Origin: Anaerolineae bacterium
GTDB lineage: Bacteria; Chloroflexota; Anaerolineae; 4572-78; J111
DNA: 64,000 nt
Assembly (NCBI GenBank): GCA_023151115.1
Contig: JAKLJP010000029.1
Span: forward strand, 1 to 64,000
Direction of reading: 5' to 3'
Made by a program: the position numbers and the translations under genes
Notes under the pieces: generated by a model
Databases searched by the model: none
Seen by the model: the letters and a program-made list of their open reading frames with translations, nothing else
Told to the model about the DNA's origin: nothing
Shown here: positions 33,585 through 42,052 of the stretch, one piece after another
Layout of the letters: every line of letters begins with the position of its first letter
Position numbering within the stretch: position 1 is the first letter of the stretch

Positions 33585-34478
33585 TCACTTTTCCTGGTTG
33601 AGCGAGACCAGCAGAACCCCGGCAATCACGGCAGCGCCACCGACAAGCTGCTGGGCGGTCGGCTCGATGTCGAACAGGAGGATGGTCCAGCCAATAGATA
33701 CCGCCGGGCTGAGGGTCAGAATAAGGGCGTGGATACTCAGGGTCAGGCGGCGTAGGGTTAAATAGTAAAGGGTGCGGCTGATGGTCACATCTACGGTGCC
33801 GGCAAGCAGCAAAATCAGCCAGGCCTGCCAGCCGGGGATGACCAGTTCGCCCCGGCCAACGGTAAACAGCAGCAAAAAGGCAGTGGTACAGGCCAGGCGA
33901 AACAAAAAAAAGTCGGCCAGGCCCATACTGTGGCCGTGACGTTTGACCAGGGCCGCGTGCAGGGCGTACATAAAGGTGGAAGCGATGACCATAACCACGC
34001 CCACCCAGATAAACTCGCCGGGTTGAAAAGCAATCGTAAAGGTTCCGACCACCGCCAGCAGCGCCCCCAACGACTGCCAACGGTTGAACCGGTCGCGCAG
34101 CCAGATTAGCCCAAAACCCAGGCTAAACAGGGTAGACAGTTTGCCCAACATCGAGGCTGTGCCGGGGTCAATAAAGGCGACAGATGCATAGCTGAGAACG
34201 GTGCTGGCCGCCACCAAAAAGCCAATACCCAGAAAAAACCAGGCAAAGCGGCGGAAAACGCCGAAATCAATCTTATCCCAGAGGGCCAGAAAAACGGCCA
34301 CCTGCACCGTCGAAACGCCCAGCACATACATCGCCGCGGTGGTCGGCGGCAGATAGGGCAGCAACAACCGGGCAAAAACAAAATGCAGGCTGTCTACCAC
34401 CAGCAGGCACATCACCACCAGCGGCGCATTATTCAACACCCGGCTTTGCGCCGCCAGCGCCAAAGGTTTTTGACTCAT
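33585..34478 (-). CDS. EamA/DMT-family transporter
   Basis: Inner-membrane protein of 297 residues with ten predicted membrane segments in two EamA repeats, the drug/metabolite transporter superfamily. The second half shows the typical AGTVDVTISRTLYYLTLRRL and PAVSIGWTILLFDIEPT patterns. Members export metabolites, amino acids or drugs. The substrate is unknown. It starts at ATG 34478 with a GGAGGG-like site just upstream. Between its stop and the aldo/keto reductase is a short stretch with GTGATACGTGACGC-type heptamers. Confidence 0.88.
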   Translation of the reverse strand: MSQKPLALAAQSRVLNNAPLVVMCLLVVDSLHFVFARLLLPYLPPTTAAMYVLGVSTVQVAVFLALWDKIDFGVFRRFAWFFLGIGFLVAASTVLSYASVAFIDPGTASMLGKLSTLFSLGFGLIWLRDRFNRWQSLGALLAVVGTFTIAFQPGEFIWVGVVMVIASTFMYALHAALVKRHGHSMGLADFFLFRLACTTAFLLLFTVGRGELVIPGWQAWLILLLAGTVDVTISRTLYYLTLRRLTLSIHALILTLSPAVSIGWTILLFDIEPTAQQLVGGAAVIAGVLLVSLNQEK

Positions 34479-34668
34479 AAAGAGTGTTAAACTCCCTCCT
34501 TGAAAATAGACCGAGAACCCCTACCCTGCCCCCTGATAGGGGGAGGGGTGCGGTCTTCGGTCACGATAGACCAAAGAAAAGCCCCGCCTAAGACGGAGCT
34601 TGCCGAATAGTATAGCCCAAAAATCAATTCCACGAAAGTTGGGCAGGTTTCTTGGCTGGTTCAAACAA

Positions 34669-34677
34669 TGCTATAAT
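34669..34677 (+). promoter_or_regulatory. Extended -10 promoter of the RHH gene
   Basis: TGCTATAAT is a perfect extended -10 element. A good -35 is lacking, as is common with extended -10 promoters. The expected start is near 34684, inside the inverted repeat. Confidence 0.5.
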
Positions 34678-34717
34678 AAAGCCTTAACTTTATGAGACAG
34701 GATAAACAAGGCTTTAT
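34676..34717. promoter_or_regulatory. Inverted repeat, candidate operator of the RHH gene
   Basis: Perfect 10-base arms ATAAAGCCTT (34676-34685) and AAGGCTTTAT (34708-34717) span the presumed transcription start and touch the ATG at 34716. This is a suitable place for autorepression or a leader hairpin that hides the start codon. Confidence 0.45.
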
Positions 34718-34910
34718 GAGTACGGTTGGTGGTAAATTTACCACAGAGAAAAGAAATCTGGTTACTTATATTGAAAACAAAGATTATGAACTCCTCCGCA
34801 AGCTGGCCGCGCTGCACGGGCGCTCTATCTCCGCCGAAGCTGCGATAGCCGTTCAAAACCATCTCCAGACCTACGCGGAAGCGTTAGAGAAAGAAGCAGG
34901 CAAGAAGTAG
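34716..34910 (+). CDS. Small ribbon-helix-helix-like protein
   Basis: Protein of 64 residues with a strand (RNLVTYIEN) followed by two helices (KDYELLRKLAALHG and ISAEAAIAVQNHLQ), the layout of ribbon-helix-helix DNA-binding proteins such as antitoxins. An upstream ATG at 34692 would give 72 residues, but it has no ribosome binding site; the ATG at 34716 follows AAGG and is preferred. No toxin-like gene is next to it, so an orphan autoregulator is as likely as an antitoxin. The stop codon directly abuts a MITE-like element. Confidence 0.6.
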   Translation: MSTVGGKFTTEKRNLVTYIENKDYELLRKLAALHGRSISAEAAIAVQNHLQTYAEALEKEAGKK

Positions 34911-34911
34911 A

Positions 34912-35006
34912 CTCAGTAGATCCAATTTTTCACCGTAGCTGGCGCATCCTTATGCGTCAAGGGGCGGCATAAGGATGCCACCCTACGGAAATTTGGATCT
35001 ATTGAG
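34912..35006. repeat. MITE-like element, copy A (95 bp)
   Basis: Ends CTCAGTAGATCCAA and TTGGATCTATTGAG form imperfect terminal inverted repeats. Inside are two small hairpins, GCAT-CCTT-ATGC and GCAT-AAGG-ATGC, whose loops are complementary. A second copy lies at 46686-46781. Confidence 0.8.
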
Positions 35007-35067
35007 ACTGGTGATGCGCGGATTTACGTTTAACGTTGAACGCGATTAGCTCCCAGGATAAACCCAA

Positions 35068-35535
35068 ATGCCCGAAAAACTCAATTCGATGCGGATTTTG
35101 GAACAGCAAAAGGTTAGCTACACAGTGCGGGAGTTCCCCGATACCATTCACTCCGCCGACGGCGTGGCCGATTATTTTGGCCTGCCCCGCGAGTGGGTCT
35201 ACAAAACGCTGGTCGTTTTGCCCAACACCGGCAAACCGATGTTAGTCATGGTCAGCGGCAGCCGCGAACTCGACCTGCGTAAACTGGCCGCCGCCGTCGG
35301 CCAAAAGAAGGTACAGATGGCCGCCCACAAAGAAGCCGAGCGACTGACCGGCCTGCAAACCGGCGGCATCTCGGCCCTGGCTCTACTGCACAAGAACTTT
35401 ACGGTTTACATAGACCAGCCCGCGCTGGAAATGGAACGCATCCTGGTCAGCGCCGGCAAGCGAGGCGTTAACCTGGAATTGTCGGTGCAGGATTTGATCC
35501 GGGTGACAAAGGCGAAGGTGGTTGAGGCAACGTAA
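35068..35535 (+). CDS. ybaK: YbaK/EbsC-type Cys-tRNA deacylase
   Basis: Single-domain trans-editing protein of 155 residues. The YbaK family hydrolyses Cys-tRNA(Pro), clearing proline tRNA mischarged by prolyl-tRNA synthetase. The key lysine K46 in VYKTLVV, the GSRELDLRKLA segment and the GGISAL motif are present. It starts at ATG 35068 with no strong ribosome binding site visible. It is an isolated gene between repeat-rich spacers. Confidence 0.92.
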   Translation: MPEKLNSMRILEQQKVSYTVREFPDTIHSADGVADYFGLPREWVYKTLVVLPNTGKPMLVMVSGSRELDLRKLAAAVGQKKVQMAAHKEAERLTGLQTGGISALALLHKNFTVYIDQPALEMERILVSAGKRGVNLELSVQDLIRVTKAKVVEAT

Positions 35536-35650
35536 CTGTGGAAAAAATTAATCTTGTCCAGAAATTCAATCTCTTCAACGAATATTGGAGTCCCCACATT
35601 GCCCCTGAACAGTGGATTTGAGGCTGGGAGGTAAAACAGATGGTTTCCGT

Positions 35651-36046
35651 TTAAAACACCACCCCCGCCACCAGAATAATATTGGCATAAGGTGTAAACT
35701 CGCCGGTGCGGATGATGGCGCGGGCGGAACGAGTTTGCGCTTTGAAGGTGGTGTGAGGGATGGTCTCGATAGGGATGCTGCCCAGCAGTTCCTTAATCGC
35801 CGCATGTACCTGCGGGCTAACCGTGAGCATTTCTTCGGCCACCACCACTCGCTCGACCTGCATCTCGGTTAATATGACGCGCAGGGTGTCGAGAAAAGTC
35901 GGGATACCTTGGGTTAAGGCCAGGTCAATCCGCTCGGTTTCCGTGGGAATGGGCAGGCCGGCGTCGGCAATGACCAGCGTATCCAGATGCCCCAGGTCGG
36001 CAATGACGGCTGAGATAGGTTGATTGAGAATACCAATTTTCTTCAT
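35651..36046 (-). CDS. rbsD: D-ribose pyranase
   Basis: RbsD/FucU-fold mutarotase of 131 residues that interconverts pyranose and furanose forms of ribose. The catalytic H20 in ADLGHLDTLVIADAG and the C-terminal ANIILVAGVVF strand are conserved. The usual partners (RbsA, RbsC, RbsB, RbsK) are absent nearby, so it is a stand-alone copy. The 3' end lies opposite the ybaK downstream region. The 5' spacer contains CCGGTC-type short repeats (36060-36120). Confidence 0.93.
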   Translation of the reverse strand: MKKIGILNQPISAVIADLGHLDTLVIADAGLPIPTETERIDLALTQGIPTFLDTLRVILTEMQVERVVVAEEMLTVSPQVHAAIKELLGSIPIETIPHTTFKAQTRSARAIIRTGEFTPYANIILVAGVVF

Positions 36047-36199
36047 TGTTGTCCCCTCGTAAATGGACCGGAGACGGGCAATAAATATCCGGTCATCGGT
36101 CCCCGGTCTCCGGTCATCACCGGCTAAGATTTCGAAATTGAAGTCCCTATCTTACCAAGACTTCAACAATTCGTCCAAATAAACATAAGGAGAATTATC

Positions 36200-37555
36200 T
36201 TGCAGATTCTTGAAACAGAGCGATTGATCCTGCGCCACATGTCAACAGAGGATGCAGCTTTTATCCTCGGCCTGCTGAATGAGCCGTCGTGGTTGCAGTT
36301 CATCGGCGATCGCGGCCTCAGAACGCTCGACGACGCGCGGGCCTATATTCTGAATGGGCCGGTCGCCATGTATGCCCGCTTGGGTTTTGGGCTTTATATC
36401 GTGGAACTAAAAGACAGCCACGTTCCCATTGGCATTTGTGGTTTGATCAAACGCGATTTCCTGGCTGATGTGGATATTGGCTACGCCCTGCTGCCCGCGT
36501 ACTGGTCAAACGGATATGCCTACGAGGCCGCCTCGACGGTGCTGGCGTATGGGCAAAACAAGGTGGGCTTGAAACGCATCATCGCCATCACCGACGCGGA
36601 CAATCACAGGTCGGCCAGGCTGCTTGAGAAATTGGGGCTGCATTATGAACGTATGGTGGCCTATCCTGACACTAATGAAGAGGTGCGGTTATTCGCCATT
36701 GAGACCGAACCGGATGTTCCCCGCACCGATAACGTCTATCAGATCGAAGTCAACGGGGCGCTCTTACCCTATGCCCTCGAAGGACAAGGGGATACCGTTA
36801 TTTTCTTGCACGGAGCGCTGGCGGATTACCGCATGTGGAACCCACATCGGGCCGCGATTGCCGGTAGATACAGAGCCGTTTCATATACCCAGCGCTACTT
36901 TGGTCCGGCCCCCTGGCGTCCCGACTGGCCCCCTTTTGGGGTTAACACCCACGCCGATGATTTGGCCGAATTTTTGCAAAAACTTGGAATAGGGCCTGCT
37001 CATCTGGTCGCCTGGTCATACGCCGGACACGTCGCCCTCACGATGGCCCTGAAACAGCCGGATTTACTCAAAAGCCTCTTTATTTACGAACCGGGTGTAC
37101 CGACGTATGTGACCGACCCAGCCGAGCTTGAGGCTTTCGCTGCCGACGCCAACGCCATGTTTGGACCTGTCTTCGAGGCTGTACAAAGCCGAGGCGACAA
37201 TGTTGAGGGCGTTCGCCGTCTGATTGATGGTTCCGGCCAGATGCCGGGCTACTTTGACAGCCAGCCACAAGAGCGGCAAGATTTGCAAATGGAAAACGCC
37301 AGAACTATGCCACTGCAACTGGCCCAGTCGGCCCCGCCTGTCATTACCTGCGAACAGTTGGGGACATTGACTATGCCCGTCTGTATTGCCCAGGGAGAGC
37401 TAACACGCCCCCTCTTTAGCATTGTCTCACGAGCCGCAGCCCGCTGCATTCCACACTGCCGGCACATGATCATTCCGGGTGCGACTCACATGTGGCCGGA
37501 TGAAGACGCGACAGGCTTCATCACCGCGGTGCTCGACTTCCTGAAGGATTTATGA
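36200..37555 (+). CDS. GNAT acetyltransferase fused to alpha/beta hydrolase
   Basis: Two-domain protein of 451 residues. Residues 1-172 are a RimJ-like GNAT acetyltransferase (ETERLILRHM, a YWSNGYAYEA acetyl-CoA loop, RSARLLEKLGLHYE). Residues 180-451 are an alpha/beta hydrolase with FLHGALADYRMW, a nucleophile elbow AWSYAG in place of GxSxG, a likely catalytic His in GATHMWPDED, and Glu rather than Asp at the usual acid position (CIAQGELT). Translation starts at TTG 36200, seven bases from AAGGAG. The fusion suggests linked acyl transfer and hydrolysis, but no substrate is evident. The 3' end overlaps a small opposite-strand frame. Confidence 0.88.
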   Translation: MQILETERLILRHMSTEDAAFILGLLNEPSWLQFIGDRGLRTLDDARAYILNGPVAMYARLGFGLYIVELKDSHVPIGICGLIKRDFLADVDIGYALLPAYWSNGYAYEAASTVLAYGQNKVGLKRIIAITDADNHRSARLLEKLGLHYERMVAYPDTNEEVRLFAIETEPDVPRTDNVYQIEVNGALLPYALEGQGDTVIFLHGALADYRMWNPHRAAIAGRYRAVSYTQRYFGPAPWRPDWPPFGVNTHADDLAEFLQKLGIGPAHLVAWSYAGHVALTMALKQPDLLKSLFIYEPGVPTYVTDPAELEAFAADANAMFGPVFEAVQSRGDNVEGVRRLIDGSGQMPGYFDSQPQERQDLQMENARTMPLQLAQSAPPVITCEQLGTLTMPVCIAQGELTRPLFSIVSRAAARCIPHCRHMIIPGATHMWPDEDATGFITAVLDFLKDL

Positions 37556-37775
37556 TGACCCAATGCCGGCTGCGGACGGCCGACAAGCCAATCAGCGCCG
37601 GGTCAAACAGGTAAAGCAGAATGAGCCAGCCCGGCTGTCCGGGCAGCAATTGGGGCGCAACCATCACCCCTAACACAAATCCGGCCACCGCCACAAACAA
37701 CCAGAACAAGTGACGCCCTAACAACAACACCGCCAGGCCAATAATAAAATTAACCAGCGGAGAAAGCGTCATCAT
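37521..37775 (-). pseudogene. Truncated small membrane protein
   Basis: An 84-codon frame with two hydrophobic segments: FIIGLAVLLLGRHLFWLFVAVAGFVLG and a second around LPGQPGWLILLYLF. The first part resembles a short conserved Chloroflexota membrane family with a GRRLFWLFV signature, whose members continue with several more membrane segments. Here the sequence degenerates after LLYLFDPALIGL into soluble residues that overlap the 3' end of the opposite-strand fusion gene. It is probably a truncated copy. Its start abuts the creatininase stop (4-base overlap). Confidence 0.45.
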
Positions 37776-38596
37776 TTACCTCCGAGATGATGATCCACTC
37801 TGGGTGGATTCTCAAAACCCCGAAATTCCCGGCACAACTCGATAAACCGCTCGACCGTTATCTCCCACAACTCCCGGCCAAACTCGGCGGTAGCCACGCT
37901 GGCATCCCCGGCAATCCCGGTGCGGCTGATCCGGCTCCACCAATCCTGCCACATAATCGAGCTGGGCCGGCCCAAATCCCAGTTAAAATACTTACCGGCC
38001 TGCTGGCCGATGTCACGCTCGGCCTTGTCCATCTGCACCAGTTCCGGCTGCAAGTGCAGCATCATAGCCGTTTCGTACTCGCAGGCATGGCTGACGCTGC
38101 CGGGGCCGCCTTTGCGCCCTTTTTCTAACACATCGGCGCACAGCGAGGGGTCAATGGCGGCGTTGGGACTCATCGCTCCGCACTTGGCCCCGGTCACAAT
38201 GACGCATTTGCGGGCGGCTAAATCGGCGATGCTGTGGTTAGAACCGTGCCCGTTGACAATCAGAATGTGCTTAAAGCCGTGCCGGGCCACACTGATTGCC
38301 ACCTGCGACACGTAAGCCAGGCAGGTTTCAATGTCCACCGCAATGGTGCCGGGGAAATCCATGTGGTGCTCGTCCAGGCCAAAAGGGATAGTCGGCAGTA
38401 TCAACACGTCGCCGTTGGCCCGCCGGCCTACTTCGTCAAGAATGCCAGCCAGGATGTCATTATCGGTCGAGAGGGGCAGATGCGGCCCATGATCCTCAAC
38501 CGCGCCAAAAGGGATCAGCACCACCGGCTGAGGGTCGCGGGCTAAAACTTCGTTCATCTCCGGCCAGGTTAAGTGATCGTAACGCCAGGTATGCAT
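37772..38596 (-). CDS. Creatininase-family amidohydrolase
   Basis: Metal-dependent creatininase-fold protein of 274 residues. Ligands are recognisable: E34 and H36 in GAVEDHGPHLPLSTD, D45, H117 in VNGHGSNH, and a C-terminal CEYET glutamate. The family includes creatinine amidohydrolase, mycofactocin peptidase and the pterin/riboflavin-precursor hydrolase ArfB. Nothing nearby picks one of these, so the substrate is open. It starts at ATG 38596 with a GAGGAGCG site. The region upstream holds a REP-like element. Confidence 0.9.
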   Translation of the reverse strand: MHTWRYDHLTWPEMNEVLARDPQPVVLIPFGAVEDHGPHLPLSTDNDILAGILDEVGRRANGDVLILPTIPFGLDEHHMDFPGTIAVDIETCLAYVSQVAISVARHGFKHILIVNGHGSNHSIADLAARKCVIVTGAKCGAMSPNAAIDPSLCADVLEKGRKGGPGSVSHACEYETAMMLHLQPELVQMDKAERDIGQQAGKYFNWDLGRPSSIMWQDWWSRISRTGIAGDASVATAEFGRELWEITVERFIELCREFRGFENPPRVDHHLGGK

Positions 38597-38666
38597 AATT
38601 TAGTCGCTCCTCGAAAATAATCCATAGATTACGCAGATAAAAATTAAAAATCACAATTACTCAGCC

Positions 38667-38749
38667 ATGTCATTTCGACCGAAGGGAGAAATCTCCGAGG
38701 CCGATGTAGCACTATACAGATTTCTCGGCCTACGGCCTCGAAATGACAT
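38667..38749. repeat. REP-like palindromic element, copy 4
   Basis: ATGTCATTTCGACC at the left and CGAAATGACAT at the right, with GAGAAATCT / AGATTTCTC and GGCCTACGGCC inner parts. It ends 6 bases from the stop of the aminotransferase gene. Confidence 0.85.
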
Positions 38750-38754
38750 TTTCA

Positions 38755-39903
38755 TCAAATGACATTTTTGTTAGGCATTACCTGGGCCAGCCGGGCGACG
38801 CCTTCGAGCAACTGCTCGGTCTCGTAAAAAGCAAAGCTCAACCGCAGGTAGTTGGCGAGGCCGCCGCTGCTCGAAAACTTGGGGCCGGGCTGAAAAGAGA
38901 CATCGCGGGGGCGGGCCTCGGCCAATAATTCCTGCGCGTTGTAACCTGCGGGCAAGCGCAGCCAAATAAAGAAGCCGCCGCCGGGTTCGGCAAAGCTAAC
39001 CGAGCCGGGCAGGTGTTGGCGCAGGGCCGCACTCAGGGCCGCCGACCGCTCCCGGTAAACAGTTTTGAGATGAGCCAGACACGCATCCTGCAAACCCAAT
39101 TCAATCAAACTCTGCGCCACACCCGACGTGAACGGATTGAGACCGCCGCCGCTTTCCAATAACCCCGCATGGATCAACCGGTCGAGTTGGGCCGGGGCGG
39201 CTTGCGCCCAGCCCAAGCGCAGACCGGGGGCGGTGATCTTGGAAAAGGAACCGAGGGAGATGACCCGATCCGTCAAAATATGGGCGGCCAGAGGCGGCGG
39301 CGGGGTGACGCTGTAATCGAGCATCTGATAGACCTCATCGGCCACAATCAGAAAGTCGTGCTCGCGGCTCAAATGAAGCAGCCGCTCTCGCCGCTCGGCA
39401 GCGAGGGTAGCGCCGGAAGGGTTGTGAAAGGCGGGGATGGTGTACAGCAAGACCGGCCGGTATTGGGTCAGCTTTTCCTCCAATGCCTCGATGACCAACC
39501 CGTTTTCATCCATGGGAATGCCGACGATGTTGAGCCGGTAGTCTCGGAAAATTAACAGGGCCAAAAAATAGGTTGGCTCTTCGACAAAAATGGTATCACC
39601 GGGTTGGGTAAAGCGAGTGCAGATCAAATCCAACGCCTGGGACGCGCCGGAGGTAATCAACAAATGTTCCGGCTCGACCGGCAGGCTGTAGCGCGCAGTT
39701 AAAAACTGAGCCAGCGTCGCCCGGAAGTAACCATCACCCTGTTCAGCCCCATATTGCAACAGCGAGGGGTCGCCCTGGCTTAAACGATGGTTGGCAGCCT
39801 GCCGCAGCGCCGCCAGGGGCAATAATGACATCGAAGGCTGGCCGACGCCAAAATCAATCATCCCCTCCGGGATATTCAGTTGGGTTGTTTGCAGAATAGA
39901 CAT
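38755..39903 (-). CDS. Class I/II PLP aminotransferase (2-aminoadipate/valine type)
   Basis: PLP-dependent enzyme of 382 residues with fold type I. The N-terminal FGVGQPS and the LITSGASQALDLIC phosphate loop are present, with DEVYQMLDY for the cofactor aspartate and tyrosine, K222 in GSFSKITAPGLRLGW as the Schiff-base lysine, and the carboxylate arginine in NYLRLSFA. This matches the MocR/LysN-like aminotransferase branch without the DNA-binding domain. The substrate is likely an aliphatic or dicarboxylic amino acid. The next gene, a 2-hydroxyacid dehydrogenase, is divergent. Confidence 0.9.
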   Translation of the reverse strand: MSILQTTQLNIPEGMIDFGVGQPSMSLLPLAALRQAANHRLSQGDPSLLQYGAEQGDGYFRATLAQFLTARYSLPVEPEHLLITSGASQALDLICTRFTQPGDTIFVEEPTYFLALLIFRDYRLNIVGIPMDENGLVIEALEEKLTQYRPVLLYTIPAFHNPSGATLAAERRERLLHLSREHDFLIVADEVYQMLDYSVTPPPPLAAHILTDRVISLGSFSKITAPGLRLGWAQAAPAQLDRLIHAGLLESGGGLNPFTSGVAQSLIELGLQDACLAHLKTVYRERSAALSAALRQHLPGSVSFAEPGGGFFIWLRLPAGYNAQELLAEARPRDVSFQPGPKFSSSGGLANYLRLSFAFYETEQLLEGVARLAQVMPNKNVI

Positions 39904-39956
39904 GGGACTCCTGAAGTTTGACTTTTAAAGGAAAAGAGGTAGTTTTTGTGTTGCGG

Positions 39957-40010
39957 AATGTGTCTTGCGTCTTGTGTGAGTAAACACAAGACGCAACACG
40001 CAAGACGTTT
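39957..40010. repeat. CGTCTTG/ACGCAAG inverted heptamers
   Basis: TGTCTTGCGTCTTG on one side and CAAGACGCAACACGCAAGACG on the other form an imperfect palindrome in the divergent spacer. Related sequences occur near 5365-5410 and 49512-49558. Confidence 0.6.
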
Positions 40011-40035
40011 ATAATCTTTAATTTGAAGGACCCTC

Positions 40036-41016
40036 ATGGACATCGTTTGCACCGACGAATCTTCTGACGGCGTCAGCGAGCGGCAAATTGTCGAAGCTGC
40101 CGGGCTGACCTTTGCTTTTCGACCCTGCCGCACCCCGGCAGAGTTGGTGGAGGCCAGTCGAGAGGCCAGGGCGCTGCTGGTCGGGCTGCTGCCCCTGCCC
40201 GGCGACCTGCTGCGGCAGCGACCGGAGCTAAAGCTAATTGTGGCTTGCAGCACCGGCTGGGATCATATTGACTTGGCGGCGGCCACCGAGTTAGGCATTC
40301 TGGTCTGCAATGCCGGCGATTACTGCGCCGACGAAGTGGCCGACCACACCCTGCTGCTGCTGTTGGCGGCCTGGCGTAAACTGCCCCTGCTGACCGCCGA
40401 GGTCCGGCAGGGCGGCTGGAATTTCGACTGCGCCGGCGCGCCCCGCCCGCTCAAAGACACAGTTCTGGGAATTATGGGCGTAGGGCGGATTGGCTCCAGG
40501 GTGGCGCAGCGGGCCAAAGCGTTCGGCTTGCGGGTGATCGGCTATGACCCCTTTGTGCCGCCGGACCAAATTGCGACACGGGGGCTTGAGCCGGTTTCCC
40601 TGCCCCAACTGTTGGCCCAGGCCGAGATTATTTCGCTCCATTTGCCTAGCCAAGAAAACAGGCAGCCGGTGCTTGATGCCGTCGCCTTGGCCCAAATGCG
40701 GCCCGGTGTGCTGCTGATCAATGTTTCCCGCGCCGATTTGGTAGATATGGCCGCCGCCAGAGCCGCCTTGGAAAGCGGTCAATTAAGCGGCCTGGCCCTT
40801 GACGTGTGGGCAACCGAGCCGCCGGCAGCCCTCGATCCTCTCTTTGACCATCCCCAGGTAATCGTTACTCCCCACGCTGCCTGGTACTCCACCCACAGCG
40901 TCCGGGCGCTCCACCAGCGGACGGCGGAGGAGGCGGTGCGGGTGTTGGGGGGGCAGCCGCCGAGGTTTGGGATTAACCGGCCTCAGACACCTCGGCTACC
41001 TCACCTAAAAATATGA
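40036..41016 (+). CDS. D-isomer-specific 2-hydroxyacid dehydrogenase
   Basis: NAD-dependent dehydrogenase of 326 residues in the D-3-phosphoglycerate dehydrogenase/hydroxypyruvate reductase superfamily. The Rossmann loop GVGRIG is at 148-153. The catalytic Arg R232, Glu E261 and His H280 are all present, and D171 after the second strand favours NAD. There is no regulatory ACT domain, so it is probably not the serine-pathway SerA. The start ATG is preceded by GAAGGACC. A block of GTGATACGTGA-type heptamers follows the stop. Confidence 0.92.
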   Translation: MDIVCTDESSDGVSERQIVEAAGLTFAFRPCRTPAELVEASREARALLVGLLPLPGDLLRQRPELKLIVACSTGWDHIDLAAATELGILVCNAGDYCADEVADHTLLLLLAAWRKLPLLTAEVRQGGWNFDCAGAPRPLKDTVLGIMGVGRIGSRVAQRAKAFGLRVIGYDPFVPPDQIATRGLEPVSLPQLLAQAEIISLHLPSQENRQPVLDAVALAQMRPGVLLINVSRADLVDMAAARAALESGQLSGLALDVWATEPPAALDPLFDHPQVIVTPHAAWYSTHSVRALHQRTAEEAVRVLGGQPPRFGINRPQTPRLPHLKI

Positions 41017-41068
41017 TGCGTGATACGTGATCCGTGATCTTTAAGGTTCACACATCACGTATTACGCA
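41016..41068. repeat. Heptamer-type inverted repeat (GTGATAC)
   Basis: GATGCGTGATACGTGATC and ATCACGTATTACGCATC arms face each other between two convergent genes, so this array may also work as a bidirectional terminator. Confidence 0.7.
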
Positions 41069-41075
41069 TCAGACC

Positions 41076-42032
41076 TTAAATCTGCGTCCTCGGGTCCAGG
41101 GCATCGCGCAGCCCATCGCCGACAAAGTTGATGGCTAAAACGGTCAGGGTGATGAGCAGGCCGGGAAAAATCCAGAGCCAGGGTTCGGTTTCCAGGCGGT
41201 CGTAGGAGCTAACCAGCAGGTTGCCCCAACTGGCGGTGGGCGCTTGCACCCCCAACCCCAAAAAGCTAACGTAGGCTTCGGAGAGAATGGCCGAGGCGAC
41301 CCCCAGCGTGGCGGCGACGATGATCGGGGCGATGCTGTTGGGCAAAATATGACGGAAGATAATCGGGGTGTTGGGTGTGCCGATGGCCCGCGCCGCCTGA
41401 ACGTAATCGCGTTCTTTGAGCGACAGGAATTGAGCGCGGACGATGCGGGCCAGGTAAGTCCAGTTGGTCAGGCCGATAATCAGGATGATGACCAGCACGC
41501 TGCCGCTAAAGGTCCGGCCAAAAAGCTCGATGGTATTAATCTCCATAGCGAAGAATTTGCCGACGACAATCAGCAGGAACAACTGGGGAATGTTGAAAAC
41601 CGCCTCGGTGAAACGCATCAAAACAGCGTCAATCGTGCCGCCGTAATAACCGGCCATCGCCCCGATGAGCGTTCCCACCACCAACGCCACCAGCATGGCC
41701 GACACGCCAATTACCAGCGAAATTTGGCCGCCCGAAATGGTCCGGGCCAACAAATCGCGCCCGACGCTGTCGGTGCCAAAAGGATGTTCCAGGCTGGGCG
41801 GCTGCAATTTGATCTTGGTGTTGTTAAAATTGGCGTAGGACTCCGGCATAAAAATAGCCCCGACGGTACAGTACAGCAGAATCAGCCCCAGAATGACCAT
41901 GCCAATCATCGCCATTTTATGGCGGCGAAAGCGCAGCCAGACCAGTTGCCCCGGCGAAAGGGCCGGTTTGGTAAATGAGTCGGCCCGCTTGAGCGGAGCC
42001 GTCGAGGGGGCAGCCGTAGTGGTCGTGGTCAT
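41076..42032 (-). CDS. Peptide/nickel-type ABC permease (DppC-like)
   Basis: Permease of 318 residues of the OppC/DppC type, with a cytoplasmic N-terminus, six membrane segments and the EAA loop (DYVQAARAIGTPNTPIIFRHILPN) that docks the ATPase. It continues the DppB-like gene just upstream (20-bp gap) and completes the importer membrane core. The expected ATPase genes DppD and DppF do not follow, because the next gene is convergent. It may borrow an ATPase encoded elsewhere. Confidence 0.95.
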   Translation of the reverse strand: MTTTTTAAPSTAPLKRADSFTKPALSPGQLVWLRFRRHKMAMIGMVILGLILLYCTVGAIFMPESYANFNNTKIKLQPPSLEHPFGTDSVGRDLLARTISGGQISLVIGVSAMLVALVVGTLIGAMAGYYGGTIDAVLMRFTEAVFNIPQLFLLIVVGKFFAMEINTIELFGRTFSGSVLVIILIIGLTNWTYLARIVRAQFLSLKERDYVQAARAIGTPNTPIIFRHILPNSIAPIIVAATLGVASAILSEAYVSFLGLGVQAPTASWGNLLVSSYDRLETEPWLWIFPGLLITLTVLAINFVGDGLRDALDPRTQI

Positions 42033-42052
42033 GGATGCTCCTTTAGACGGCC

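Noticed and set aside
34912..35006. Target-site duplication around MITE-like copy A
   Set aside because: Flanks AAGTAGA and ACTGGTG do not match; the element is called on its inverted ends and second copy only.
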